This document shows positions 55,481 to 63,337 of a DNA stretch of 64,000 nt, piece by piece (the first letter of the stretch is position 1; each line of letters begins with the position of its first letter). The notes under the pieces are model-generated. The model saw only the letters and a program-made list of their open reading frames with translations, was not told the DNA's origin and did no database searches. Made by a program: the position numbers and the translations under genes. The DNA comes from Paenibacillus dauci (GTDB lineage: Bacteria > Bacillota > Bacilli > Paenibacillales > Paenibacillaceae). Location: the NCBI RefSeq assembly GCF_000971985.1, contig NZ_LAQQ01000001.1, positions 620,001 through 684,000 of the forward strand. The letters run 5' to 3'.

Positions 55481-55735
55481 GACGGGAAAGAGTACGTTAT
55501 AATTCTGATCTACAGAGAGTTGGGTAAGGTGCAAGCCAACGTTCAGAATATAACCGAAGCCATCCCCGAGAAGCAGGCTGAACATTACAGTAGGTACTGC
55601 CGCATTTCCAGCGTTAACGGGAACACGTATTGATGGATACGTTGCAGAGTGCCGCTTTGTCATGAAGCGGAACCAGGGTGGTAACACGGGCAGAGCTCGT
55701 CCCTTTTCAGGGGCGGGCTCTTTTTGTTTTCCCAA
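55481..55735 (+). promoter_or_regulatory. T-box riboswitch, apparently alanine-specific
   Basis: Stem I starts near GACGGGAAAGAGTAC and contains the loop-E AGTA. The conserved CAGAGAG and GGTGCAAGCC distal elements are present, and the helix closes as TTCAGAATATAAC. On the 3' side GAA is followed by GCC (55559-55561), the specifier position, which codes for alanine. The T-box AGGGTGGTAACACGGG is at 55675-55690; its TGGT would pair with a tRNA ending A-CCA. A 12-bp terminator stem (55692-55721) with a T-run follows. Uncharged tRNA-Ala should favour antitermination and expression of the aminotransferase gene downstream. Confidence 0.85.
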
Positions 55736-55862
55736 ATTCCGAAAATACAGGCTGTACATGATAATCCCAACTCAATCATCCATGACTTGATATGATCCAA
55801 CCCAGGATAACAATAAAAAAAGGCGCTCCCTGACGGATACGCCTAACCGAGGAGGAACTACA

Positions 55863-57038
55863 ATGAGTTCAATGACCAAGAGCAATCTGATTACTTCGCT
55901 GGTACAGGAAATGCCCCCATCGGGGATACGCAAATTTTTTGACTATGCTTCCGGACAGGAAGATATCATCTCTCTCGGGATTGGAGAACCGGACTTCACA
56001 ACACCACGGGCAGTACGAGAAGCTTGTATCCGCGCGCTGGAAGAAGGGCGTACCGAGTATACACCCAATGCCGGTCTGCTCGAACTGCGTGAAAGTATCG
56101 CCGGCTATCTGAATACGAGCTACCAGCTGGACTATGATCCTGTTCACGAGATGATGGTGACGATCGGCAGCAGCGAAGCACTGGACCTGGCACTGCGGGT
56201 ATTGATCAATCCGGGTGATGAGATTCTGGTTCCTTCTCCCTGTTATGTATCCTATTCTCCCATTACCGGACTGTGCAGCGGTACAACCGTAGAGATTGAG
56301 ACCTCTGCACATAATGGATTCAAGCTGACGGCTGCCGAACTGGAGTCCAAGATCACTCCTCGCTCCAAGCTGCTGATTCTCAGCTATCCGAGCAATCCGA
56401 CCGGCGGTATTATGAGCTATGATGATTGGCTGCCGATCGCACAGCTGGTGGAAAAGTATGATCTGGTTGTCCTTTCCGATGAGATCTATGCCGAACTGAC
56501 CTATAGAGCCAAGCACGTCAGCTTTGCCTCCATGCCGGGTATGAAAGAACGTACACTGCTGATCAGCGGGTTCTCCAAAGCATTCGCAATGACCGGATGG
56601 CGTATTGGCTATGTATGCGGACCAGAACAGCTCATCGAACCCATGCTCAAAATTCATCAATATACGGTGATGTGCGCGCCTATTCTGGGCCAGATTGCCG
56701 CTATCGAATCGCTGAAGCCACACGGTCTGGAATCCAAGGATCGAATGATGGAATCGTACAATGAACGCCGCCGCATGTTTGTGACCGGGCTGCGTCAGAT
56801 CGGACTTCCTTGCCATGAACCCCAAGGTGCATTTTATGCTTTCCCTTCCATCGCTCATACCGGACTGACATCCGATCAGTTCGCCGAGCAGCTGCTCAAG
56901 GAGATGAACGTGCTGGCGGTACCGGGAACGGCATTTGGCCAGAGCGGTGAAGGATTTATCCGCTGTTCCTACGCCACCTCGGTTCCCAAGCTGGAGCAGG
57001 CACTGGAACGGATGCAGCAATTTATGCAGCGGCTGTAA
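55863..57038 (+). CDS. PLP-dependent class I aminotransferase, probable alanine synthesis
   Basis: 391 residues, fold-type I. Substrate-side G-I-G-E-P-D-F-T-T-P near 40, Y-T-P-N-A-G, P-S-N-P-T-G near 180, L-S-D-E-I-Y near 210, and the cofactor Lys in S-G-F-S-K-A-F-A-M-T-G-W near 245. It resembles PatA/AlaT-like enzymes of Bacillus. The alanine T-box upstream implies a role in making alanine from pyruvate, an inference the enzyme family alone cannot give. GAGGAGG precedes the ATG. Monocistronic, convergent with the M42 peptidase gene. Confidence 0.88.
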   Translation: MSSMTKSNLITSLVQEMPPSGIRKFFDYASGQEDIISLGIGEPDFTTPRAVREACIRALEEGRTEYTPNAGLLELRESIAGYLNTSYQLDYDPVHEMMVTIGSSEALDLALRVLINPGDEILVPSPCYVSYSPITGLCSGTTVEIETSAHNGFKLTAAELESKITPRSKLLILSYPSNPTGGIMSYDDWLPIAQLVEKYDLVVLSDEIYAELTYRAKHVSFASMPGMKERTLLISGFSKAFAMTGWRIGYVCGPEQLIEPMLKIHQYTVMCAPILGQIAAIESLKPHGLESKDRMMESYNERRRMFVTGLRQIGLPCHEPQGAFYAFPSIAHTGLTSDQFAEQLLKEMNVLAVPGTAFGQSGEGFIRCSYATSVPKLEQALERMQQFMQRL

Positions 57039-57065
57039 AAGGTTAGGCTTAATGGCATTGGTAAA

Positions 57066-57100
57066 GCGATTTGCGATTTGCAATTTGCAATTTGCAATTT
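57066..57100. repeat. Heptanucleotide tandem repeat
   Basis: Five 7-bp units, two GCGATTT then three GCAATTT, 27 bases after the aminotransferase stop. Not part of any gene I call. Confidence 0.8.
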
Positions 57101-57143
57101 GCATGATATTATAACGCCCTAAAGTGAGATTTCATTTATAAAA

Positions 57144-57189
57144 CAAAGAAGAACATCCCACTGCATATGCTGTGGAATGTTCTTCTTTG
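57144..57189. terminator. Bidirectional terminator
   Basis: A 17-bp stem CAAAGAAGAACATCCCA with its complement (one mismatch) around a 12-base loop, between the convergent aminotransferase and peptidase genes. Confidence 0.8.
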
Positions 57190-57217
57190 ATACATATCTG
57201 CCAAAACAGCTAACCCA

Positions 57218-58291
57218 TTAGCCAAACAGCTCGTTTACCAAATCCCAATCCAGCTTCTGGATCACTGCGGTAAGCAGAGTGGCTGCCTGATCAAAATCTT
57301 TTTTCGCCATAATTGCATTATGAGTATGGATATAGCGCGTTGGGAAGCCGAAGGATAGAGTCGGACAGCCTTTGCCACTAATATGGAATTTACCGCCATC
57401 GGTTCCGCCTCCCGGGATCGCATCAACCTGTAGCGGAATATTCAGCTCTTCTGCTGTGTCCATAACCAGATCACGCAGACCATTATGCGGAATCATGCTG
57501 GCATCGAACAGCAGCATCAGCGGGCCTTCACCTACACTGGTCTGTGACGGTTGGGATTCCTGACCCGGCATATCGCTTGCTACACCTACATCCAGTGCAA
57601 AAGCAATATCCGGTTCTACCAGATTGGAAATTGTTGTCGCACCACGCAGGCCTACTTCCTCCTGTACGGTTGCACCCGCGTACAATACGTTCGGATGCTG
57701 CTGCTCTTGCAGACGCTTCATCACTTCTACAGCGAGTGCACAGCCTGCACGGTTGTCCAGTGCTTTGCCAACCCAGAGTTCATCGTCGCGCATTGTGGTG
57801 AATTCGGATACCGGTACGATCCAGTCGCCCGGGCGCACGCCCATGACTTTGGCGTCTTCGGCATCTCTTGCACCGATATCGATATACATGTTTTTAAGTG
57901 GAACGACTTTCTCGCGTTCGGCGGCTTCCAGGATATGCGGCGGCTTGGAGCCGACGATACCGATATAATCGCCTTTACGCGTCTTGACTTTAACACGCTG
58001 GGACATCACTGAATGCGGCCACCATCCGCCCAGCTGCTGAAATTTGAGAAATCCTTTGGAAGTAATACCAGTCACCAGAAATCCGATTTCATCCAGATGT
58101 CCGGCGATCAGTACTTTGGGTCCGCCTTCATTTCCTGTTTTTTTGCCTACAATGCTGCCCAGGCGATCCTTGAGAATTTCATCGGACAACGGCTCCAGAT
58201 AACCTGCCATTTTATCCCGAACACTTCGTTCAAAACCGGATACTCCATCGGTCTCGGTGAGTTCTTTCATCATCTGTGTCATTTCATCCAT
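57218..58291 (-). CDS. M42-family metallo-aminopeptidase
   Basis: 357 residues. A-G-H-L-D-E-I-G-F is the first metal-ligand block near 66; D-N-R-A-G-C and V-Q-E-E-V-G-L-R-G follow near 180-215 with the catalytic Glu pair. D-V-G-V-A-S-D-M-P and H-T-H-N-A-I-M supply further ligands. M42 enzymes form large tetrahedral shells and trim peptides in the cytoplasm; relatives were once called endoglucanase M. AGGAGAG precedes the ATG. The 430 bp to its right hold only a terminator for the next gene. Confidence 0.92.
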   Translation of the reverse strand: MDEMTQMMKELTETDGVSGFERSVRDKMAGYLEPLSDEILKDRLGSIVGKKTGNEGGPKVLIAGHLDEIGFLVTGITSKGFLKFQQLGGWWPHSVMSQRVKVKTRKGDYIGIVGSKPPHILEAAEREKVVPLKNMYIDIGARDAEDAKVMGVRPGDWIVPVSEFTTMRDDELWVGKALDNRAGCALAVEVMKRLQEQQHPNVLYAGATVQEEVGLRGATTISNLVEPDIAFALDVGVASDMPGQESQPSQTSVGEGPLMLLFDASMIPHNGLRDLVMDTAEELNIPLQVDAIPGGGTDGGKFHISGKGCPTLSFGFPTRYIHTHNAIMAKKDFDQAATLLTAVIQKLDWDLVNELFG

Positions 58292-58638
58292 GCTGTTGTC
58301 TCTCCTTTTATCATTCAGTAGTCAGCATTCATCTAAGGTCGGATAGGCTGCCATGATCTGCTGCGAGATACGTAATCTGCTGAATTCTGTTGTCCTTATG
58401 CTTTGTATTTACTTTCCTGCATGAATGTTCCAGAAACAGACAGCTATGAGACTGATTGTATGGCAACAAGAGATAATTGGCAAACCTAAGGCTAGGCAAG
58501 GATTCCAGAGTGTGGGATCAATTCGTATACTACTGCATAGATGCAATGCATTATTAATTCTATATAGACACGTGCTGCTTGATTTCCTTTTTTTATCCTA
58601 ATGCTGGATTGCCTGTTATTATAAATAACGCATACAAG

Positions 58639-58690
58639 AAAGAACAAAACACCGCCTCATCTCCTGTATGATGACGGTGTTTTGTTCTTT
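58639..58690. terminator. Terminator of the carboxylesterase gene
   Basis: A 16-bp perfect stem AAAGAACAAAACACCG with its complement around a 20-base loop. T-rich flanks in both directions. It lies 36 bases past the esterase stop; 58292-58638 shows nothing else. Confidence 0.8.
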
Positions 58691-58725
58691 TTTGCCTTTA
58701 TCGATTATCCATCTGTTATAATCTG

Positions 58726-59460
58726 CTACAGACTTTCCAGAAACCGGTACACATCTTCAAATACCAGGTCATGCTGCTTGTCCATCGTCAGGATATGACC
58801 GGATTGATCATACCATTTCAGTTCCTTCACCGGCACTGTCAGCTCGTCATAGATGATCTGTGCGCTTTCCAGATAAAGCTCTTCATCCAGCTCTCCCTGC
58901 ATAATCAGTGTTGGTGCAGAGATCCGCTTGACTTGACGGGCAGTTGAAGCAATCAGCTCACGCAGCTGATCCAGACTGTGCAGCGGCTCTTCCGCCAGCT
59001 GTTCCAGTTCCCGCTCGATCTGCATTTCTTCCTTGCCTTCAATTGACTTGAACCAGCGTGCATATTCCAGTACCCGTCTGAGAATATCTTCATTGCCTTT
59101 CTCCCGTACAGGGGCGCACATGGAGACAATAGCCTTGGCAGGAAACAAGGTACCCAGACGCAGCGAAAATACACCGCCGAGCGAGACACCGACCACAGCA
59201 ATCTCTTCATAACCTTCCTGCTCCAGATACTCATAACCCTCTACTGCACTTTTCCACCACTCCGAAGGCTTGGTGTGAAGCAGTTCTTCCGGAGTACTGC
59301 CGTGTCCTTTGTACAGTGGGCCATGACATGTATATCCTCTATCATTCAGGAAACGTCCCAGTTTGCGGACGTGCAGCGTATTGCCGGTATATCCATGCAG
59401 CAGTAGTACAGCCTTCGTTCCTCCGCGATAGGTAAATGACTGAGGCGGAACCAGTTTCAT
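58726..59460 (-). CDS. Carboxylesterase (alpha/beta hydrolase, Est30-like)
   Basis: 244 residues. Oxyanion region L-L-L-H-G-Y-T-G near 20, nucleophile Ser in V-G-V-S-L-G-G near 92, Asp in M-Q-G-E-L-D-E near 193, and His in Q-S-G-H-I-L near 223. The size and layout match Geobacillus Est30-type carboxylesterases. Cytoplasmic, with no signal peptide. GGAGAG precedes the ATG. A hexanucleotide repeat lies 60-90 bases upstream. Confidence 0.9.
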   Translation of the reverse strand: MKLVPPQSFTYRGGTKAVLLLHGYTGNTLHVRKLGRFLNDRGYTCHGPLYKGHGSTPEELLHTKPSEWWKSAVEGYEYLEQEGYEEIAVVGVSLGGVFSLRLGTLFPAKAIVSMCAPVREKGNEDILRRVLEYARWFKSIEGKEEMQIERELEQLAEEPLHSLDQLRELIASTARQVKRISAPTLIMQGELDEELYLESAQIIYDELTVPVKELKWYDQSGHILTMDKQHDLVFEDVYRFLESL

Positions 59461-59518
59461 CCGATCATCTCTCCAATTCTATTTTCTCTATAATTAAACA
59501 GAATGACTGCCGCAAAAG

Positions 59519-59548
59519 CAGAACCAGAACCAGAACCAGAACCAGAAG
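59519..59548. repeat. Hexanucleotide tandem repeat
   Basis: Four CAGAAC units plus CAGAAG between the metallophosphoesterase stop and the esterase start. Its position in the esterase upstream region could vary promoter spacing. Confidence 0.8.
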
Positions 59549-59660
59549 TAAGAATACCATACTTGCCGCCGGGAGCCTAATCTTAGAATATACAGATTAG
59601 AATCCCGGACAGCAGTCGGTAATCCAGCTTCTGGTTGGAAAAGATCGATCGATTTCTGTC

Positions 59661-60698
59661 CTACTCGGTCACCATGGCACCGGATGGATAGGCCACTGTG
59701 TAGTCGGCTTGCTCTATCCATGTTCCGGTAACAAAGTTCCGTCCACGTACGCGAACATGACGTTCATAGATATCCACATAATAGCCTTCGCTACCTTCCA
59801 GATATTCATCTGCATCCGTCCACAGATATCCGACCGACGAAGCATTGAACATTGCAGGCAGTACCCCTTGTCCATCATACATGGTGTGCGGTGACCCCAG
59901 CTGCCAGTGCGTATGTCCGGTAAATAGAATCACCTGCGGATAGCCGGACAGAATACGGCGCAGGGCTTCATCCTGATGAACTCCGTACCAGCCCTGCTCT
60001 TCCAGCGAACCAGCGACCGTATTCATAAGCGGTTGATGCAGGAACAGAAATATCGGACGTGTCTGCTCAGTAGATGCTGCCAGTGTGCTGTCCAGCCATT
60101 CCAACTGTACAGCCGAGAGATGACAGTCTTTGGATAACGGCTTTTCTGTACCGATAAAAATAAAATGATACCCGCCAAGCCAGCGATCATAATAAGAACC
60201 TGCTGTACCTGTTGCTTCATTAAAATTACCAATGCGCCGCTGCCACAGCTCATCAGCGGCAGCAGAATAGTCCTGATTAAGTTGGGAAGCTTCGGCTGCC
60301 ATTTGTGCCTGGTACTGTTCCCATAATTCCAGCAGCTGCTGTCCGGTGAGCCCTGTCAACTCCTGCGGAGCTTCTTCCCAGATAAAATCGCCTACATCAT
60401 GATTTCCCATTGTAAAAAAGAAAGATGGCAGCTGGTGACGATACTTCTCCCATATCCGGTGCATTTCCCTGTATTCCGCTTCCAGACCATGATCCGTGAC
60501 ATCTCCCGCATGCATAATGCCGAGACTGGGCTGACCGTAGGAGGCAATATCCGCCAGCGCCTGTTCCCAGTGAAGATTATGGATATGCTGCGGATTATCG
60601 GTGACATGAGTGTCCGTGATCACCTGGAAGCTTGCCAGCGGCATTTCCAGATCAGATTGCTTCGACTGCGTTACCGAATTTATTTCATATTCATTCAT
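59661..60698 (-). CDS. Metallophosphoesterase (calcineurin-like)
   Basis: 345 residues from ATG 60698, nine bases after GGAG; the frame further right is only the shadow of the SMR gene. Metal-binding motifs are complete: I-T-D-T-H, G-D-V-T-D-H, F-F-T-M-G-N-H-D-V, L-H-Q-P and F-T-G-H-T-H-W. No signal peptide. ATGA overlap with the SMR gene gives translational coupling. With the importer and HAD phosphatase upstream, a role in cleaving an imported phosphodiester is plausible, but no substrate is shown. Confidence 0.88.
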   Translation of the reverse strand: MNEYEINSVTQSKQSDLEMPLASFQVITDTHVTDNPQHIHNLHWEQALADIASYGQPSLGIMHAGDVTDHGLEAEYREMHRIWEKYRHQLPSFFFTMGNHDVGDFIWEEAPQELTGLTGQQLLELWEQYQAQMAAEASQLNQDYSAAADELWQRRIGNFNEATGTAGSYYDRWLGGYHFIFIGTEKPLSKDCHLSAVQLEWLDSTLAASTEQTRPIFLFLHQPLMNTVAGSLEEQGWYGVHQDEALRRILSGYPQVILFTGHTHWQLGSPHTMYDGQGVLPAMFNASSVGYLWTDADEYLEGSEGYYVDIYERHVRVRGRNFVTGTWIEQADYTVAYPSGAMVTE

Positions 60699-61027
60699 TG
60701 TGCATCGCTCCATTTCAATCCGATAATCCCGACGACAATCAATACCATCCAGCATACCGATGCCGTTCTCAGCCGTTCTCCGAAAAAGTAATATCCCGCA
60801 ATGCTGATCAGCGTAATCCCGACACCCGACCAGATCGCATAGGCGATACTGATCGGCATATACCGCACCGCGTAGTTCAGCATGGTGAAGCTGGCTCCAT
60901 AGCAGACAAACATCAGCACCGAGGGCATCAGTCGACTGAATCCATCTGACATCTTCATCATAATCGTACCGGTCAGCTCCAGCACAATGGCTAGCAGGAG
61001 CAGTAGCTAGCCTGTACTGCCTGTCAT
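60695..61027 (-). pseudogene. SMR-family efflux transporter with TAG at codon 7
   Basis: ATG 61027 overlaps the HAD stop as ATGA and begins M-T-G-S-T-G, then TAG (61009-61007), then L-L-L-L-L-A-I-V-L-E and a full SMR sequence. With the stop counted, the length is 110 codons, normal for SMR proteins. The essential membrane Glu sits in V-L-E-L-T-G, followed by Y-A-I-W-S-G-V-G near 66. A shorter product could begin at GTG 60985, but it would lose half of the first helix. A common codon here in the family is an aromatic residue, one base change from TAG. Probably inactive, or dependent on readthrough; a sequencing error is possible. Confidence 0.75.
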
Positions 61028-61830
61028 TCCCCTGCTCCATCCTGCTTCCATAGTTGGGCAAAAGAAGTAATCACTGCATCCGCAGACGTTACATCCACAC
61101 CTGCACCAATACCAATTGTAAGCAGACAGCCTGCCGCTCTGCCCATCTGCATATCCCCGTTCGTATCTCCGATTACAGCGGTCTGTCCGGGGGCTACCCC
61201 CAGCTCTTCACAGGCGAGTATAACCATATCGGGAAAAGGCTTGCCCTGACTCACCCGGTCATTGCCAATAATAATATCCAGACTATCTATCATCCCCATC
61301 CATTCCAGATGCTTGCGAGCATTGTCCGTGTCATCTGCTGTAACTACCGCCAGTCGTATTCCCTGCTGTTTACAGCGATCCAGAAATTCTCGTACTCCTG
61401 GAAGGGGATACGCCGGCTTGACACGCTCGGTAGCTCGATCTGCTTCCCGGATACAGTCACGAACAATAGATTTGGATACCGCCCAGGATAAGCCAGCTCG
61501 ATATCCGTGCCAGATCAGTATGGCATAGACTTCATCCATCGTCCCCATTGCAAGAGGACCCCGTGTATCGTAGTCAATCATCCGTCCCTGTTCGTCGCGG
61601 ATCGTGCCCCAGATATGTGGAATATGCTCTTGCTCCAGTAGACAACCGTGCTCTGCCAGCCGCAGGTTCATTAGCCGTAATACTTCATTGGTCCAGAATC
61701 CCCACATCCGGTTAAAGTCGAGCAATGTCCCGTCCTTGTCCAGCAGTATTGCCTGAATTGATTGCTGATTCCATAACTGTTCATTGATCTGCTCAGGCAG
61801 ATTCAGTTGATTGGTCGTGATTTCTGTCAT
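61024..61830 (-). CDS. HAD-superfamily phosphatase
   Basis: 268 residues. Nucleophile motif D-K-D-G-T-L-L-D near 31. A helical cap domain follows (about 45-140). Motif II is V-V-T-A-D-D-T, the Lys is near 197 in Q-G-K-P-F-P, and motif III/IV is V-I-G-D-T-N-G-D-M. Phosphoglycolate-phosphatase-like or sugar-phosphate phosphatase. The start follows AAAGGGA. It lies 33 bases downstream of the solute-binding protein, so it is part of that operon. It may dephosphorylate the imported compound. Confidence 0.88.
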   Translation of the reverse strand: MTEITTNQLNLPEQINEQLWNQQSIQAILLDKDGTLLDFNRMWGFWTNEVLRLMNLRLAEHGCLLEQEHIPHIWGTIRDEQGRMIDYDTRGPLAMGTMDEVYAILIWHGYRAGLSWAVSKSIVRDCIREADRATERVKPAYPLPGVREFLDRCKQQGIRLAVVTADDTDNARKHLEWMGMIDSLDIIIGNDRVSQGKPFPDMVILACEELGVAPGQTAVIGDTNGDMQMGRAAGCLLTIGIGAGVDVTSADAVITSFAQLWKQDGAGE

Positions 61831-61863
61831 CGGTGTATGTCCCTTTCCTGCATTTACCTGACG

Positions 61864-63234
61864 TTAGCGACGGTTTGCACGATCCAGCTCCTGCTGGGCT
61901 TTTACTTTGGCTTCCTGCAGTGCCTGGGCAGCTGGTACATTGTTGATCTGTACTTGATCAGCAGCTACTTTGAGTGCATCGGTGATTTTGCCGCCTGTAG
62001 GATCCTGGAATGGCGCAGAAGCATGAGCAGCCTGCTTGAGCGGTACTTCAATCTGTGGATTTTTCGAGCTGAATGCTTTGAACTCCGGATCTTCCAGTGC
62101 GGATTGACGCACCGCGATATAACCGGTATTCATCGACCATTGTGCCGTATTGGATGCTTTGGAAAAGTAGCTCAGCCATTTGAATGCTGCCTGCTGCTGC
62201 TCGGGACTCGCTTTGGCGGGAATACCTGCCATGATCGCATTGGCGACCGGTTTGCCTTCACCTTTGCCTTCCCAGCCTGGCTGCTCCATTGCACTGACAA
62301 TCTTGAAGTCCAGGTCGCCCTGATCTCCGCTTGAACCGGTATAGCCTGCTGCTTTGTTTTTCATTACATCATCTATCGTTTTGTACCAGTATTCCCAGCC
62401 TTGTCCGCCAGAATGAATGCCCATAATCTGATCTTCATGAATCCATTTGCGGAACATCTCCCATGTCTCAACCCACTCCGGTGAATCGATCGTGACCGTT
62501 TTGCCATCCGGACTCAGAATACTGCCACCTTTGCCAAGTACGGCATCGATCATATTGTCACTGCCCCACATCGGCTCCCAGCCATAGAACGTTGTTTTGC
62601 CATTTTCTTTTTTGGTCATTTTGGCAGCTGCCGCCGCCAGTGCTTCCCAGGTCGTAAGGCTCGCTGGGTCAATGCCACTAGCTTTGAGTGTATCCTTGCG
62701 ATAATACATGACCTGGGTGGTGCCATACATCGGCAGGAAATACTGCTTGCCGTCTACCTGTCCCTGGGTCAGAAACGTCTGTACAAAGTCTTCTTTTTTG
62801 AAATTAGGGTCGGCTGCAATAAAGGAATCCATCGGTGCATAGTAGCCTTTTTTCGCCCAATCCACATTGGAGCTTAGCACCGCAGCTGGTACCTGACCGG
62901 AAGCGATAGCTGCCTGCAATTTTTGACCAGTTTCATCATAATCCGCCTGCACGATACCTTTGACGATAACTTCTTTTTGGGAGGCATTGAAGGCATCAAT
63001 GGTTTTCTTCATATTGTCGCCAAGTTTGCCGCCCAATCCGTACCAGAATTCGATTTCAACAGGTCCACTGGATGGGGCTGCTGTACCTGCTGCGCTAGTA
63101 GCGCTGTTACTGGGTGAACCGCAGGCCGTGATCATCAGGAAGCTGGCAATGATCATAAGCGGTAGTGCTAATTTCCATTTCAACAGGGAACGACGTTTGC
63201 CCATTCCTTTTCTGAATAAACGTAATAATTTCAT
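61864..63234 (-). CDS. UgpB-like ABC transporter solute-binding lipoprotein
   Basis: 456 residues. Lipobox M-I-T-A-C-G near 38, preceded by a basic start. E-F-W-Y-G-L-G-G-K-L-G near 66 and the later G-W-E-P-M-W-G segment match the group of binding proteins for glycerol-3-phosphate or related phosphate- or sugar-containing compounds. The permease lies 104 bases upstream. The downstream phosphatase genes support, without proving, a phosphorylated ligand. Confidence 0.88.
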   Translation of the reverse strand: MKLLRLFRKGMGKRRSLLKWKLALPLMIIASFLMITACGSPSNSATSAAGTAAPSSGPVEIEFWYGLGGKLGDNMKKTIDAFNASQKEVIVKGIVQADYDETGQKLQAAIASGQVPAAVLSSNVDWAKKGYYAPMDSFIAADPNFKKEDFVQTFLTQGQVDGKQYFLPMYGTTQVMYYRKDTLKASGIDPASLTTWEALAAAAAKMTKKENGKTTFYGWEPMWGSDNMIDAVLGKGGSILSPDGKTVTIDSPEWVETWEMFRKWIHEDQIMGIHSGGQGWEYWYKTIDDVMKNKAAGYTGSSGDQGDLDFKIVSAMEQPGWEGKGEGKPVANAIMAGIPAKASPEQQQAAFKWLSYFSKASNTAQWSMNTGYIAVRQSALEDPEFKAFSSKNPQIEVPLKQAAHASAPFQDPTGGKITDALKVAADQVQINNVPAAQALQEAKVKAQQELDRANRR

Positions 63235-63337
63235 GAATAGCAGCCTCTTCTCATGGATAAGATGGTGGCCTGTTCAAGGACCACATAAGTCTGTATGATA
63301 ATGCATGATCTAAATCTGTACCTTTTGCAGCTTTTGG

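Noticed and set aside
55869-57104. Long minus-strand open frame (411 codons) opposite the aminotransferase
   Set aside because: It is the antisense of a well-supported gene, starts inside the heptamer repeat, has no ribosome site and resembles no protein.
60699-61061. Upstream extension of the metallophosphoesterase frame
   Set aside because: This part is the SMR gene read in another frame; ATG 60698 has the ribosome site and the ATGA overlap.
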